Shown: positions 52,550 through 62,587, counted from the stretch's first letter. The stretch is DNA of 64,000 bases from Bog-473 sp963728845 (GCA_963728845.1 CAVSLS010000021.1:372001-436000), one strand, 5' to 3'. The notes: a model not told the origin generated them from the sequence alone. Made by a program: numbers and translations.

Positions 52550-53618
52550 CCAGGTCGAGCTGGTCCTCGGATCCCGTGGCGTCGGCGAAGATGTCCACCG
52601 GCTCGGGTGTGGCGAAGATCGTCGACGTGAGGTCGGCTGACCTCGAGGTCGGGGCGCCTTCCTCCCACCGCTCGAACCCGGCCGCGATGACGGTGACCCG
52701 GACCTCGTCGCCCATGTTGTCGTCGATCACGGCCCCGAAGATGATGTTGGCGTCGGGATGCGCCACGGCGTGGATGATCTCCGCCGCCTCGTTCACCTCG
52801 AAGAGCCCGAGGTCGGACCCGCCGGCGATGTTGAGCACCATGCCGCGGGCACCTTCGATCGAGGCCTCGAGCAACGGCGACGTGATGGCCGCCCGGGCGG
52901 CGTTGGCCGCTCGCCCCTCGCCGATGGACGAGCCGATGCCCATGATGGCCGTGCCGGCGTTCGTCATGACCATCTTCACGTCGGCGAAGTCGGTGTTGAT
53001 CAGCCCGGGCACCGTAATGAGGTCGGTGATGCCGCGGACGCCTTGCAGCAGGACCTCGTCGGCCATCTTGAACGCGTTGACCATGCTCGTCTTGTCGTTC
53101 GACACGGTGAGCAAACGATCGTTCGGGATGACGATGAGCGTGTCGACCTTCTCCTTGAGGATCTGGATCCCCTTCTCCGCCTGCATGGCCCGGCGCCGGC
53201 CTTCGAAGGTGAAGGGTCGGGTGACGACGCCGATCGTCAACGCGCCGAGGCCTTTGGCGACCTCGGCCACCACGGGCGCGGCGCCGGTCCCGGTGCCTCC
53301 GCCCTTGCCGGCGGTGATGAAGACCATGTCCGCGCCCTGGAGCGCCTCTTCGATCTCGGGCCGGTGCTCCTCGGCGGCCAGCCGTCCCACTTCCGGGTCG
53401 CTGCCGGCGCCCAAGCCTCGAGTGAGCTGTCGACCGATGTCCAGCTTCAGGTCGGCGTCGCTCATCAGCAACGCCTGCGCATCGGTGTTGGCCGCGATGA
53501 ATTCGACGTTGCGGAGGCCCGAATCGATCATCCGGTTGACGGCGTTGACTCCCCCGCCCCCGACCCCGACCACCTTGATGACTGCCAGGTAGTTGCCCTG
53601 GGAAGGCACGGTCGTCAT
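52512..53618 (-). CDS. ftsZ: Cell division protein FtsZ
   Basis: Tubulin-like GTPase that forms the division ring. The intact 368-residue frame has the N-terminal glycine loop VVGVGGGGVNAVNRMI, NTDAQAL, the tubulin signature GKGGGTGTGAAPVVAEVA near residue 105, the T7 synergy loop region FADVKMVMTNAGTAIMGIG and the conserved C-terminal DFDVPSFLR peptide, the binding site for partners such as SepF. A good sigma-70-like promoter lies about 140 bp upstream. Confidence 0.97.
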   Translation of the reverse strand: MTTVPSQGNYLAVIKVVGVGGGGVNAVNRMIDSGLRNVEFIAANTDAQALLMSDADLKLDIGRQLTRGLGAGSDPEVGRLAAEEHRPEIEEALQGADMVFITAGKGGGTGTGAAPVVAEVAKGLGALTIGVVTRPFTFEGRRRAMQAEKGIQILKEKVDTLIVIPNDRLLTVSNDKTSMVNAFKMADEVLLQGVRGITDLITVPGLINTDFADVKMVMTNAGTAIMGIGSSIGEGRAANAARAAITSPLLEASIEGARGMVLNIAGGSDLGLFEVNEAAEIIHAVAHPDANIIFGAVIDDNMGDEVRVTVIAAGFERWEEGAPTSRSADLTSTIFATPEPVDIFADATGSEDQLDLGDDDFDVPSFLR

Positions 53619-53758
53619 GAACTCCCTCGTCTTCGGGTCGATCGCCGACCGGTCGCTCTCTGGTAGGTTCCGCCAGACGTCACCGGGGACGTGCGACCAG
53701 CGACCAATCCCTGAACCTTTTGGGAAGGTTGATGTTCACAGTACGGCAACGTGGCCCC

Positions 53759-53787
53759 ACCATACGGGGGGTGTTCTGGCCGGTCAA
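53759..53787 (-). promoter_or_regulatory. Sigma-70-like promoter upstream of ftsZ
   Basis: On the minus strand TTGACC (53782-53787), 17-bp spacer, TATGGT (53759-53764), in the 179-bp ftsQ-ftsZ gap. The 5' leader would be about 130 bases and contains a small AACCTT/AAGGTT hairpin near 53713-53731. This would allow ftsZ-yggS-sepF-yggT to be transcribed apart from the upstream wall genes. Confidence 0.7.
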
Positions 53788-53797
53788 GCATCCTACG

Positions 53798-54739
53798 TCA
53801 CCCTGGCGTCACCGTTGGCGCCTTCGGGATGCTCACGTCGATGACATCCCCGTTGTGCAGGGTCGCCCCCGCCAGAATCGACGAAACGTCCTCGTACTTG
53901 GCAGAAAGCTGCGAAGCGGACCCGAGGTCGACCACGATCGGCGTCGTCATGGTCAGCTGCACCCAACCCGCAGGCTCCACCGTGATCCCGGTCACCTGCG
54001 CGGCGAAGGACGGGGGCAGCGTCGCCGCCACCTCCAGCCCGGCGGCGTCATTGCTCGAGAGGTGAGAGCCGGGAGCGCCCGGCGGCTGCGGAACGGTCAA
54101 CAACAGCAATCCGGGCGGGCGGGCGGGCGACGCGCCGAGCACGCGACCGTCGCTGCTCAGCGAGTCCCACCCGCCGCCTGGCGCGCTGACGACGAACCGC
54201 GGCGTCTCCTCGGTGACCGTGATCTGGACGCCGTCGGGCCACGACACGTGCACCGCTGCCGTGCGCACCCATGGCAGCTGCTCGATGCGCGTCGCCGCTG
54301 CGCCGGCATCGACGTCGAGGAGTGGTGGATGGTCGGCCAGAGCCGCTTGTGCCTCCACCTGCGCCGCCGTCTCGTGCACGTTCCCGATCACCGTGATCGA
54401 TCGAGCCGAGAACAGCGGCGTGTGGAGCAGGAACCAGGCGCCGACGAGGCACGCCGTGCCCGCGAGGCCGATGACCACCACCCGGAGCCGGCGCCGGCCG
54501 TGCTCCCGCATGACGGCGGTCCGGCGGGCCGAGATGCGCGGGTCCATGCGGCCCCGGGCGCCGCCGCCGCCCTCAGTGCGGCCACCGCCGGTACCGCCCC
54601 GGCCGCGACCGTTGCCCGCTCTGCCGCGGCCGCCACCCGCTCGATCGCCGCGACCGGCACGACCCGCACGACCGGCACGGCAGCGCAGCGCGCGGCGCAT
54701 CGGCCCCTTCACCTGGACCGAAGAGCCTTGAGGCGTCAT
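53798..54739 (-). CDS. ftsQ: Cell division protein FtsQ
   Basis: Bitopic divisome protein, about 313 residues. It has a long basic, Arg/Gly-rich cytoplasmic N-terminus, a single membrane helix (VVVIGLAGTACLVGAWFLLHTPLF), then the POTRA domain FSARSITVIGNVHETAAQVEAQAAL, and LPWVRTAAVHVSWPDGVQITVTEETPRF. ATG 54739 is chosen because GGAGG lies 6 bases before it and its bases form ATGA with the likely murB stop. In the sequence as given the same frame is open from murB, so it looks like a MurB-FtsQ fusion; I regard that as an artefact. Confidence 0.9.
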   Translation of the reverse strand: MTPQGSSVQVKGPMRRALRCRAGRAGRAGRGDRAGGGRGRAGNGRGRGGTGGGRTEGGGGARGRMDPRISARRTAVMREHGRRRLRVVVIGLAGTACLVGAWFLLHTPLFSARSITVIGNVHETAAQVEAQAALADHPPLLDVDAGAAATRIEQLPWVRTAAVHVSWPDGVQITVTEETPRFVVSAPGGGWDSLSSDGRVLGASPARPPGLLLLTVPQPPGAPGSHLSSNDAAGLEVAATLPPSFAAQVTGITVEPAGWVQLTMTTPIVVDLGSASQLSAKYEDVSSILAGATLHNGDVIDVSIPKAPTVTPG

Positions 54740-55811
54740 CGGCATCCTCCGGATCGCGTCCTCGCCGCGGTCGGGTGGCATCGGCTCCGCAGTGAGCCGC
54801 TCGTCGGTCTCGGGCACCGGACCAGTCTTCCCGTCGTCGAAGCCCAGGAGGCGGACCTCGGTGCGCAGCGCAACCCCGCATCGCTCGGCCACCACGCGGC
54901 GCACGTGTTCCATGAGGGCATGCACGTCGTCCGCCCTGCCGTCCTTGTCCGCCTGGATGAAGTTTGCGTGCTTCTCGGACACGTGCGCCGTGCCCATGCG
55001 GAACCCCTTCAACCCGGCGGACTCGATCAACCTCCCCGCCGAGTCGTCCTCAGGATTGGCGAAGACCGAGCCCGCATTGGAACCTCCCGGCTGATGCTCC
55101 CGCCGCCATCTGACGATGGCGGCCACCGCCTCTTGCTCGGCCGCAATCGATCCCGGCGTGACCTCGAGCTCCGCCGCCACCACCAGCTCGGTCGCCTTCA
55201 CCGACGAGGAGCGGTAGCCGTAGGCCAGACGGCTGGCGTCGTCGGTGCCGCCGTCGTCGGCGAAGAGGTCGACCCAGGTGTAGCGGACGAGACACGAGGC
55301 CATGTCCGATCCGTGACCACCCGCGTTCATGCGCACCGCACCGCCGACCGAGCCGGGCACACCCACTGCCCACGACAATCCCGACCACCCGGCGTCGGCC
55401 ACACGCCGCGCCAGCACCGGCAGGGCGAGTGCGGCGCCCGCCCGCACGACCGCGCCTCGCCCCGGCGCTCCGCTCCGAGCGGCCCCCGCCTGCGGGTGCC
55501 GGCAGCTCCAATCCGGCAAAACCGGGGCCGAGATGCAGCACCAACCCGTCGAAGCCCGCGTCCGACACCAACAGGTTGGAGCCCCGCCCGATGACGAAGG
55601 CCCGAATGCCAGCGTCCCCCGTGCCCGTCCCATGTAGGGCGTCGCGTAGCGTTTGCCGGACGACGCTCAGGTCGTCGGGGCCCTCGACCTCGACGTAGAG
55701 CGCGGCGGGTCCGCCCACTCCGTACGTGGTGAGCGGGCCGAGTGGCCTCATCAGCGTCGCCCGGTCGCCGAGCGCGTCCGCCAGGGCTCGGAGCGTCTCG
55801 CTCGGCGTCAC
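54736..55811 (-). CDS. murB: UDP-N-acetylenolpyruvoylglucosamine reductase MurB (frame breaks)
   Basis: FAD enzyme that makes UDP-N-acetylmuramic acid. N-terminal PLGPLTTYGVGGPAALYVEV and FVIGRGSNLLVSDAGFDGLVL; middle LSWAVGVPGSVGGAVRMNAGGHG; C-terminal GGSNAGSVFANPEDDSAGRLIESAGLKGFRMGTAHVSEKHANFI. One apparent extra base near 55510. A second, between 54850 and 54740, would bring the frame to TGA 54736, overlapping the ftsQ ATG as ATGA. GTG 55811 overlaps the murC stop as GTGA; GTG 55814 is an alternative. About 357 residues. Confidence 0.9.
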
Positions 55812-57236
55812 CACGCTGGCGATTCGAGCAGGTCGTCCGGCAGCGTGGTCAGGTCACCGGCACCGAGGGTGAGACAGAGATCGCCCGGGCGGAGCTGGGC
55901 CGCGACGGTCTGGCGGAGCTCCTCCCAGCCCGCTGCGTAGACCACCGGTAGTGCCGGGTCCTGCGCCCGTACGGCGTCTGCCACGAGCCGGCCCGAGACC
56001 CCGGGGACGGGTCGTTCGCCGGCGCTGTAGACGTCGGTGACCACCAGGACGTCCGCCTCGACGAAGGCGGTCCCGAACTCCTCGGCCAGTGCGGCGGTCC
56101 GTGAGAACCGGTGGGGCTGGAACACGGCGACGACGCGGGACCAGCCCCCGCTCCTCGCCGTCGCCAGCGCGGCGCGCACCTCGGTCGGGAGGTGGGCATA
56201 GTCGTCCACGAACGTCACGCCGCGGGACTCGCCGCGGAACTCGAAGCGGCGGGTCACCCCGGCGAAACGGGCGAGCGCGGCCTGGGCCGCGGCGAACGGC
56301 GCGCCCGCCTGCAGCGCCGCGACAGCGGCGACCGCGCCGTTGCGGGCGTTGTGGAGTCCCGGCACGCCGAGGTGCAGGGTCCCCAGTTCGCCCTCGGGCC
56401 CGCGCAGGGTGAACGAGACAGAGCTGCGCTCCAGCTCGAGGTCGCCCATCGTGTACGTCGATCCCGCGCCGGTCCCGACGGTGATCGCCCCGTGCTCCGC
56501 GCCGATGGCCGCCGCCTCGGCGTCGTCAGCGCACACGATGGCGCCCCGGCCGGCACCGGCCAGGTACGCCGAGAAGGCGTCCCGCAAGGCGGCGAAGGTG
56601 CCGTAGTAGTCGAGGTGGTCCGGCTCGACGTTGGTGAGCACGGCCAGGTCGGGGCGGATGGCCTGGAAGGTCCCGTAGCTCTCGTCGGCCTCGACGACGA
56701 GCCACTCCCCCGAGTCCCACACAGCGTTTGTCCCGATCTCGTTGACGTCGGCCCCGATGACGAACGACGGTCGCAGCCCCGCCTCGACGAGGATCAGCGA
56801 CAGCATGGAGGCCGTCGTGGTCTTCCCGTGCGTCCCCGCGACGGCCAGGCACTGTCGGGTGGCGCAGATGGCGGCCAGCACCTCGGAGCGGGGCACGACC
56901 CGAATGCCTCGGGCGCGGGCTTCGGTCAGCTCGGTGTTCTCCGGCCGGCACGGCCGGGGAGAACGTCACCGCCTCGGCACCGGCCACGTTCTCGGGTCGA
57001 TGCCCCACTTCGACGGTGATGCCGTGGGAGCGCAAGCGATCCGCGACCGGCGAGTCCTTGAGGTCCGAGCCCGAGACGGTGTGACCCATCGCCCGGAGCA
57101 CCAGCGCGATGGCGCTCATGCCTGCTCCGCCGATGCCGACGATGTGGATGCGCCGGGTGCGCCCGAGGTCCAGGGCGCCACCGGTGTCGTCAGCCACGCC
57201 GGCGGTCTCAGCCGCGCCGGTCGTGTCAGCGGGCAT
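55808..57236 (-). CDS. murC: UDP-N-acetylmuramate-L-alanine ligase MurC (frame break)
   Basis: Mur ligase that adds L-Ala to UDP-MurNAc. N-terminal RRIHIVGIGGAGMSAIALVL and SDLKDS; ATP loop AVAGTHGKTTTASML; VEADESYGTF; VLTNVEPDHLDYYG; HNARNGAVAAVAA; VDDYAHLPTEVRAAL and VFQPHRFSRTAALAEEF. An extra G near 56950 splits it between FSPAVP and ENTELTEARARGIRVV. The ATG at 57236 overlaps the murG stop by 11 bp. Corrected length about 476 residues, normal. Confidence 0.93.
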
Positions 57237-58464
57237 GGGCGTCCACCAGCTCGGCGACACGGGCCGCCGCGTCGGGGTGCCCGTGCACGCTCGCAGCCTC
57301 GCGCATGGCGCGCAGGCGGTCGGGGTCGGAAAGGAGCGCATCGAGCTCTTTCGCGAGGCGTCGACCGTCACACTCGGCGTCGGGCACGTGAACCGCGGCT
57401 CCCATGCCAACCAGCGCTTCGGCGTTGCGGGTCTGGTGGTCACGCGGGGCCCCGGGCAGGGGCACGAGGATGGCCGGGACTCCGGTCACCAGCAGCTCGG
57501 CCACCGTCATGGCGCCGGCCCTCGTCACACACACGTCGGCGGCGCCGTAGAGCAGCGGCATGCGGTCCTCGAAGGGCACGACGCGGTGCCACAAACCTTG
57601 CCGGCCTCCCGTGTCATCCCCGTCTGCCGCCCCGAGCGGGGCGCCGGCGGTCGTCGTCCCGGTCTCCTCTGGGGGTCCCGTACCGCCCGAGGGCGAGGGC
57701 GAGGGCGTGAGCGAGGACGAGACGAGGACGAGGACGAAAAGGCCCCGTAGTCGCGCCGCCCGGTCACCTGGTACAGCGAACGGCCCTCGCAGCCGGCCCA
57801 GGTGCCCGCCAGCTCCGCCACGGCCCGGTTGATCCGCAACGCTCCCAGCGAGCCGCCGACGGTCGCCACCGTCTGGCGGTCGGGGGGCAGGCCGAGCGCG
57901 GCACGGCTCCTGGCCCGGCCCTCGGGGGTCCGGTCGAGTGAGGCGAGCTCGGACCGCACCGGCGTGCCGGTGACGTGCTCCCGGGGCAGGTCCGTCCCCG
58001 GGAAGGCAACGGCGTTCGCCGCCGCGAAACGACCCAGGAGGCCGTTGACGGCTCCGGGCACCGCATCAGTGGTGACCGAGATCGAGTGGCACCCTGGTCA
58101 GCACCGCCGCCAGCCCGGCCGGGAAGCTGGCGTAGCCCCCGACGATGACCACCACCCGGGGCCGGCGGGCGGCAAAGGAGCCGAAGGCACGGCAGCAGGC
58201 CCACACCAGCCCCGCGACAGCTCCCGTGTTGGCCCACAAGGCGGAGGGTCGCATGCTGCGCCGGATCCCTCGACCCGGCAGGAGCGTGTGCGGGAACTCG
58301 AGGGTCGGCCACGTGCTCGCCTCCTGCCCCCGGCGGGAACCGTAGAGCTCGATCGTCTCCGGTGCGTGTCCGCGTTCGACGAGCGCCCGTGCGATCTGCA
58401 GCGAAGGGACGACGTGACCGCCCGTGCCGCCGCCCGCGACCACCGTGCCGCGCGGTGCGCTCAC
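57226..58464 (-). CDS. murG: Lipid II synthase glycosyltransferase MurG (two frame breaks)
   Basis: Adds GlcNAc to lipid I at the inner membrane face. N-terminal VVAGGGTGGHVVPSLQIARAL; middle VTGTPVRSEL and VATVGGSLGALRINRAVAEL; C-terminal VVPFEDRMPLLYGAADVCVTRAGAMTVAEL and LVPLPGAPRDHQTRNAEAL. An extra base near 58084 breaks the frame (VPL then ISVTTDAVPGAVN). A second change near 57742 falls next to a TTTT run, in the missing-base direction. After it comes an unusual Ser/Pro/Gly/Thr-rich insert of about 40 residues (PSPSPSGGTGPPEETGTTT) before LWHRVVPF. GTG 58464 overlaps the ftsW stop as GTGA. Confidence 0.92.
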
Positions 58465-59801
58465 CGACCCCGGGGAGAGCGGACCTGCCGGCGGTTCGAC
58501 CCGGCAACCCGCAACGTCCCCTCGGCTTCGCCCTGGCGGGCCACGTTGATGAGCACACCGGCAGCCGCCATCGTGATGACGAGCGACGAACCGCCGAAGG
58601 AGATGAAGGGCAGCGGGATCCCGGTGACCGGCAGCACCCCCACGACCGCCCCGACGTTGATGAGGGTCTCCGCCCCGACCCAGGCCACCAGTCCCAGCGC
58701 GAGCAGCGCGCCGAACCGGTCCGGGGATTGGGTGGCGGCTCGGATTCCGAGCCACATGAAGCCGCCCAGAAGCGCGAGCACCATGACGGCTCCGGCAATG
58801 CCGAGTTGCTCGCCGATGACCGAGAAGATGAAGTCGGTGTGCGCGTTCGGGAGGTAGCCCCATTGCGCCTGCCCACCGCCGAGTCCGGCGCCGACGAGGT
58901 GGCCCGATCCCAGTCCGATCAGCGACTGGACGACCTGGTACCCCGAGCTCGAGCCGTGGGCCGAGGGATCCATGAACGACAACAGCCGGGCCCGGCGGTA
59001 GGGAGAGGCCACCGCCACGATCAGGGCCAACCCGACCAGGGTGGCCATCACCTTCATGACGGGGCCGAGCCGCACGCCCGAGACGAACAACAGGGCCAGC
59101 GCGATGAAGACCAGGACCATGGCCGTGCCCATGTCCGGCTGGGCCAGGATCAAGACGCAGGCGAAGCCGGTGACGAGGAGGAGCGGGCCGATGATGCGGC
59201 GGTCGGTGGCGTCCTCGTCGAGGCGCCGGGCGATGAAATCTGCTGCGAAGAGCGTGAGGGCCAGCTTCATGAGCTCGGACGGCTGCAGGCGGAACTGACC
59301 GAAGCCGACCCAGCGGCTCGAGCCCATGGCGTGCACCCCGATGCCAGGGACCAGGACGACGAACAGAAGCCCGAAGGTCACCAGCACGAGCAGGGGGCTG
59401 AACCGCCGCAGCGAGCGGTAGTCGACGCGTAGCGCCAGCCAGAGCGCCACCGCGCCGATCGCCATCCACATCGACTCCCGGATCAGGATCGCCCATGGCG
59501 TGCCGTACGTCGCGATGGATACCACCGAGGAGGCGGATCCGACCATGACCAGCCCGATCACGCACAGCAGCGCAACGTCCATCAGCAGCACCGTCGAGAT
59601 CGCGATCTCGCGTCCTCCGATGCGTACCCCGGTCGCGGGACGGTCCGCTCGTCGGTGCGTCGATGACCGTGACGCTGTATGACCGTGACGCTGACGATCG
59701 GACGCGCGGCGTGACCCTGAGCGTTGCGCGTCTCCCGCCCGCACGCGGGCCGCCCGGTGCCGGTCAGTCGCCGTCGCGCTGGCGCTCCGCTCCGGGGTCA
59801 T
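58461..59801 (-). CDS. ftsW: Lipid II polymerase / cell division protein FtsW
   Basis: SEDS-family peptidoglycan glycosyltransferase. The intact frame of 446 residues has about ten membrane segments and family motifs RWVGFGQFRLQPSELMKLAL, ILAQPDMGTAMVL, SGYQVVQSLIGLGSGHLVGAGLGGG, PNAHTDFIFSVIGEQLG and GIPLPFISFGGSSL. A polar Arg/Ala-rich N-terminal tail (about 55 residues) precedes the first membrane segment. ATG 59801 is chosen because it overlaps the stop of the small upstream ORF as ATGA. Usual neighbour murG follows. Confidence 0.95.
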   Translation of the reverse strand: MTPERSASATATDRHRAARVRAGDAQRSGSRRASDRQRHGHTASRSSTHRRADRPATGVRIGGREIAISTVLLMDVALLCVIGLVMVGSASSVVSIATYGTPWAILIRESMWMAIGAVALWLALRVDYRSLRRFSPLLVLVTFGLLFVVLVPGIGVHAMGSSRWVGFGQFRLQPSELMKLALTLFAADFIARRLDEDATDRRIIGPLLLVTGFACVLILAQPDMGTAMVLVFIALALLFVSGVRLGPVMKVMATLVGLALIVAVASPYRRARLLSFMDPSAHGSSSGYQVVQSLIGLGSGHLVGAGLGGGQAQWGYLPNAHTDFIFSVIGEQLGIAGAVMVLALLGGFMWLGIRAATQSPDRFGALLALGLVAWVGAETLINVGAVVGVLPVTGIPLPFISFGGSSLVITMAAAGVLINVARQGEAEGTLRVAGSNRRQVRSPRGR

Positions 59802-59917
59802 GCCCACCGCTCCCACTGGGCGCGGACGAGCTCTTCCGATCGGTCCGACACCCGATGCACCACGCCAGTGTCCCGCACCGGGTGACAGAAGTGGGGGATG
59901 AAGCGGGACGCGGTCAC
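59798..59917 (-). CDS. Small ORF (39 aa) bridging mraY and ftsW
   Basis: From GTG 59917 to TGA 59798 there is an uninterrupted 39-codon frame (VTASRFIPHFCHPVRDTG to RAQWERWA). Its start overlaps the mraY stop as GTGA and its stop overlaps the ftsW ATG as ATGA, the same coupling used by neighbouring genes. It sits exactly where murD usually lies. No membrane segment; one Cys and three His. It may be a real small protein, a coupling peptide, or the scar of a deleted or collapsed murD. Function unknown. Confidence 0.45.
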   Translation of the reverse strand: MTASRFIPHFCHPVRDTGVVHRVSDRSEELVRAQWERWA

Positions 59918-60954
59918 GTGAACTTCGCCACCGTGAGGAAGTCGCCGTAGAAGATGCCGAGGCCGAGCGCACAGAAGAGCCCGCCGAGGATCCAGAAGCG
60001 AACGATGACCGTGGTCTCGGGCCAGCCGCCCAGCTCGAAGTGGTGGTGGATCGGGGCCATGCGGAAGATGCGCCGGTGGAACATCCGGAAGCTGATGATC
60101 TGGAGGATGACCGACACCGTCTCCATCACGAAGAGCCCGCCGATGACGAGCAACAAGAGGTCGAGGTTCAGCAGGAGGCAGAGCGCGGCCAGGCCGGCAC
60201 CGATCGCCAGGGATCCCGTGTCACCCATGATGATCTTGGCCGGCGCCGCGTTCCACCACAGGAACCCGATGCATGCCCCGGCCAACGCCACCGCGACCAG
60301 CGACAGGTCGATGGCCGACGCCGGGAGCACGTGGTAGATGGAGAAGTGCCGAAAGATCCAGTACCCCATGATGGAGAGCACGGCGAAGCAGAACGTCCCT
60401 GCACCGGCGGCCAGGCCGTCCACGCCATCGGTGATGTTGACCGCGTTGGACGAGCCCACCATCACGAGCACGGCGAAGATCACCCAGACCACCTGGCCGA
60501 GGTTGATGCCCAGGGCCTGGGCACGGGTGAACGACAGCGCCGTCGATGTGTGGGCCCAGTGCACGGCCAGCTCTGCGAAGACGAGTGCGCAGACCAGCTG
60601 CGCCGCCGACTTCCCCCTCTTGTTGAGCCCGAGGCTGCGCCGGTGGTGCACCTTGATGTAGTCGTCGACGTACCCGATGAGCCCGAAGGCCACGACGGCG
60701 CCGATGGCCAGATACCCGGTTCGGGAAAAGCGGATCTCGGTGCCGATGTGCCCGATGGCGTAGCCCGCAACCACCGAGCCCACGATGGCGATGCCGCCCA
60801 TCGTCGGCGTTCCCGCCTTGGCCACGTGGGTGGCGGGACCGTCCTCCCGGATGTGCTGCCCGATCTGGCGGTTCCGGAAGTAGCGGATGACAAAGGGGGT
60901 CGACAAGATGGCAATCCACAATGCGACGCTCCCCGAGACGAGCAGTCCGAGCAC
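59914..60954 (-). CDS. mraY: Phospho-N-acetylmuramoyl-pentapeptide transferase MraY
   Basis: Integral membrane enzyme that makes lipid I. The intact frame of 346 residues has about ten membrane segments; motifs GPATHVAKAGTPTMGG, GLIGYVDDYIKV (catalytic Asp pair), NAVNITDGVDGLAAG, IIMGDTGSLAIG and the MraY-specific MAPIHHHFELGGWPE. The GTG start is 6 bp after the murE stop, where murF would normally be. Confidence 0.96.
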   Translation of the reverse strand: MLGLLVSGSVALWIAILSTPFVIRYFRNRQIGQHIREDGPATHVAKAGTPTMGGIAIVGSVVAGYAIGHIGTEIRFSRTGYLAIGAVVAFGLIGYVDDYIKVHHRRSLGLNKRGKSAAQLVCALVFAELAVHWAHTSTALSFTRAQALGINLGQVVWVIFAVLVMVGSSNAVNITDGVDGLAAGAGTFCFAVLSIMGYWIFRHFSIYHVLPASAIDLSLVAVALAGACIGFLWWNAAPAKIIMGDTGSLAIGAGLAALCLLLNLDLLLLVIGGLFVMETVSVILQIISFRMFHRRIFRMAPIHHHFELGGWPETTVIVRFWILGGLFCALGLGIFYGDFLTVAKFT

Positions 60955-60960
60955 GTGGCG

Positions 60961-62587
60961 TCAGGCCTCGGGACGCGAACCGCGGCGAGCCGCCCGCACG
61001 GACGCCGTCGGTGCGGCCGCGAGAGCGGCCGGTGATGCCGGCGCCGCTCCCCGCGCCCATGTGCTCGGATCCGACCCGAAGCGCACCGACAGGGCCTTGC
61101 GCGCCTCGACCGTGTCGTCGAAGGGCAACCGCCTTCCCTCAATCTCTTGATAGGTCTCGTGGCCCTTCCCGGCGATGAGGACGACGTCCCCCGGGCCGGC
61201 CTCGTCCAGGGCACGGCGGATCGCCACCCTGCGATCGAGCTCGACCACGATCCTCGGGTTGTCGCTCCCGCCGGGTACCCCGCTCAGCACCTCCGCGACG
61301 ATGGCGCGCCGGATCCTCGTCGCGCGGGTTGTCCGACGTGACGAAGGCGACGTCGCTCATGCGCGCGGCGACGCCGCCCATCAGGGGGCGCTTGGCCCGG
61401 TCTCGATTCCCCCCGCAGCCGAAGACGCACAGGACCCGACCGCCCGGCGCAAAGGTTCGAGCCTCGCCCAGCACCACCTCCAGCCCGGCCGGCGTGTGCG
61501 CGTAGTCGACGAACACGGTGAAGGGAGGGCGCTCCCCCACGCCGCGCTGCGCCACGCGTCTCTCCTGCTTCCCGGCTTTGTGGGACGCCTCGGGCGCCGG
61601 CACGGTGATCACCTGAAGCCGTCCGGGGACCGGTGAGAGGTTGCTCATTGCCTGGGCGATCTCCGCGGGCGCCAGCCCGAGCTCGTCGAGGGCGAGGGCC
61701 GCCTCGGCCGCCAGGAGGGAGTTGTCGACGTTGATGGCGCCGGTCAAGGGGGTCGTGACCCGCTGGCCGCGCCAGGTGAACTCGGTGTGGCCCGGCTCCA
61801 GCACGATGTCGGTGGCGTCCGAATGGCTGACGGCGACCATGGGGATGCGGGCGCGCTCGAGGAGTCGCCGGCCCCACGCATCGTCCGTATTGACGACGCC
61901 GCGCAACGCGTACCCCGGGGTGAACAGCATCGCCTTTGCTTCGAAGTACTCCTCCATCGTCTCGTGGTAGTCGAGATGGTCGTGACTGAGGTTGGTGAAG
62001 ACGCTGACGTCGAAGTGAATGCCTTCGACCCGCGATTGGACGAGGGCGTGGCTCGATACCTCCATGGCCACGGCATGGCGCGCACCGTCAGACTTCTGGC
62101 GGTCGCGCACGCCGGCCAGGACCCGTTGGATCTCGGTCGCCTCGGGCGTCGTCCTGGCGCCCGACAGCGTTCCCATCACGTTGGTGGGGCGACCCGTCGC
62201 AGTGAGAAGGTCGCCGAGGAGCTGGGTCACGGTGGTCTTGCCGTTGGTACCGGTCACGCCGATCATCAAGAGGTCCCGTGCCGGGTGCTCGTAGAAAGCC
62301 GCAGCCAGCCGGGCCATGACGGGTCGCATCGTTCCTTGCGCGACCCGCGTCTGCACGACGTCGTGGTCGAGCAGGTCGGGGATGAAGTGCTCGCACAAGA
62401 GGCCGACGGCACCGCGCTCGACTGCCTCGGCGGCGTAGGCGTGACCGTCGCTCACGTGGCCGGGGACACAGCAGAAGAGGTCCCCCGGCACCACCCGACG
62501 GCTGTCGTGGGAGATGCCTCCGACCGCGACCGAGGCGGGGTCGCCGACCGACTCGATCACCTCTACGTCGTCGAAGAGGAGGTTCAT
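60961..62587 (-). CDS. murE: UDP-MurNAc-tripeptide synthetase MurE, meso-DAP type (frame break)
   Basis: Mur ligase that adds the third residue. Motifs: ISHDSRRVVPGDLFCCVPG, ATP loop GVTGTNGKTTVTQLLGDLL, TNLSHDHLDYH, FVDYAHTPAGLEVVL, and SDNPRDEDP, whose DNPR marks meso-diaminopimelate as substrate. An extra base near 61302 moves the frame to AAIVAEVLSGV and then LIAGKGHETYQEIEG, ending at 60961. ATG 62587 is chosen because it overlaps the small ORF upstream as ATGA; the frame is also open to a GTG at 62635. About 542 residues after correction, on the long side. Confidence 0.94.
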
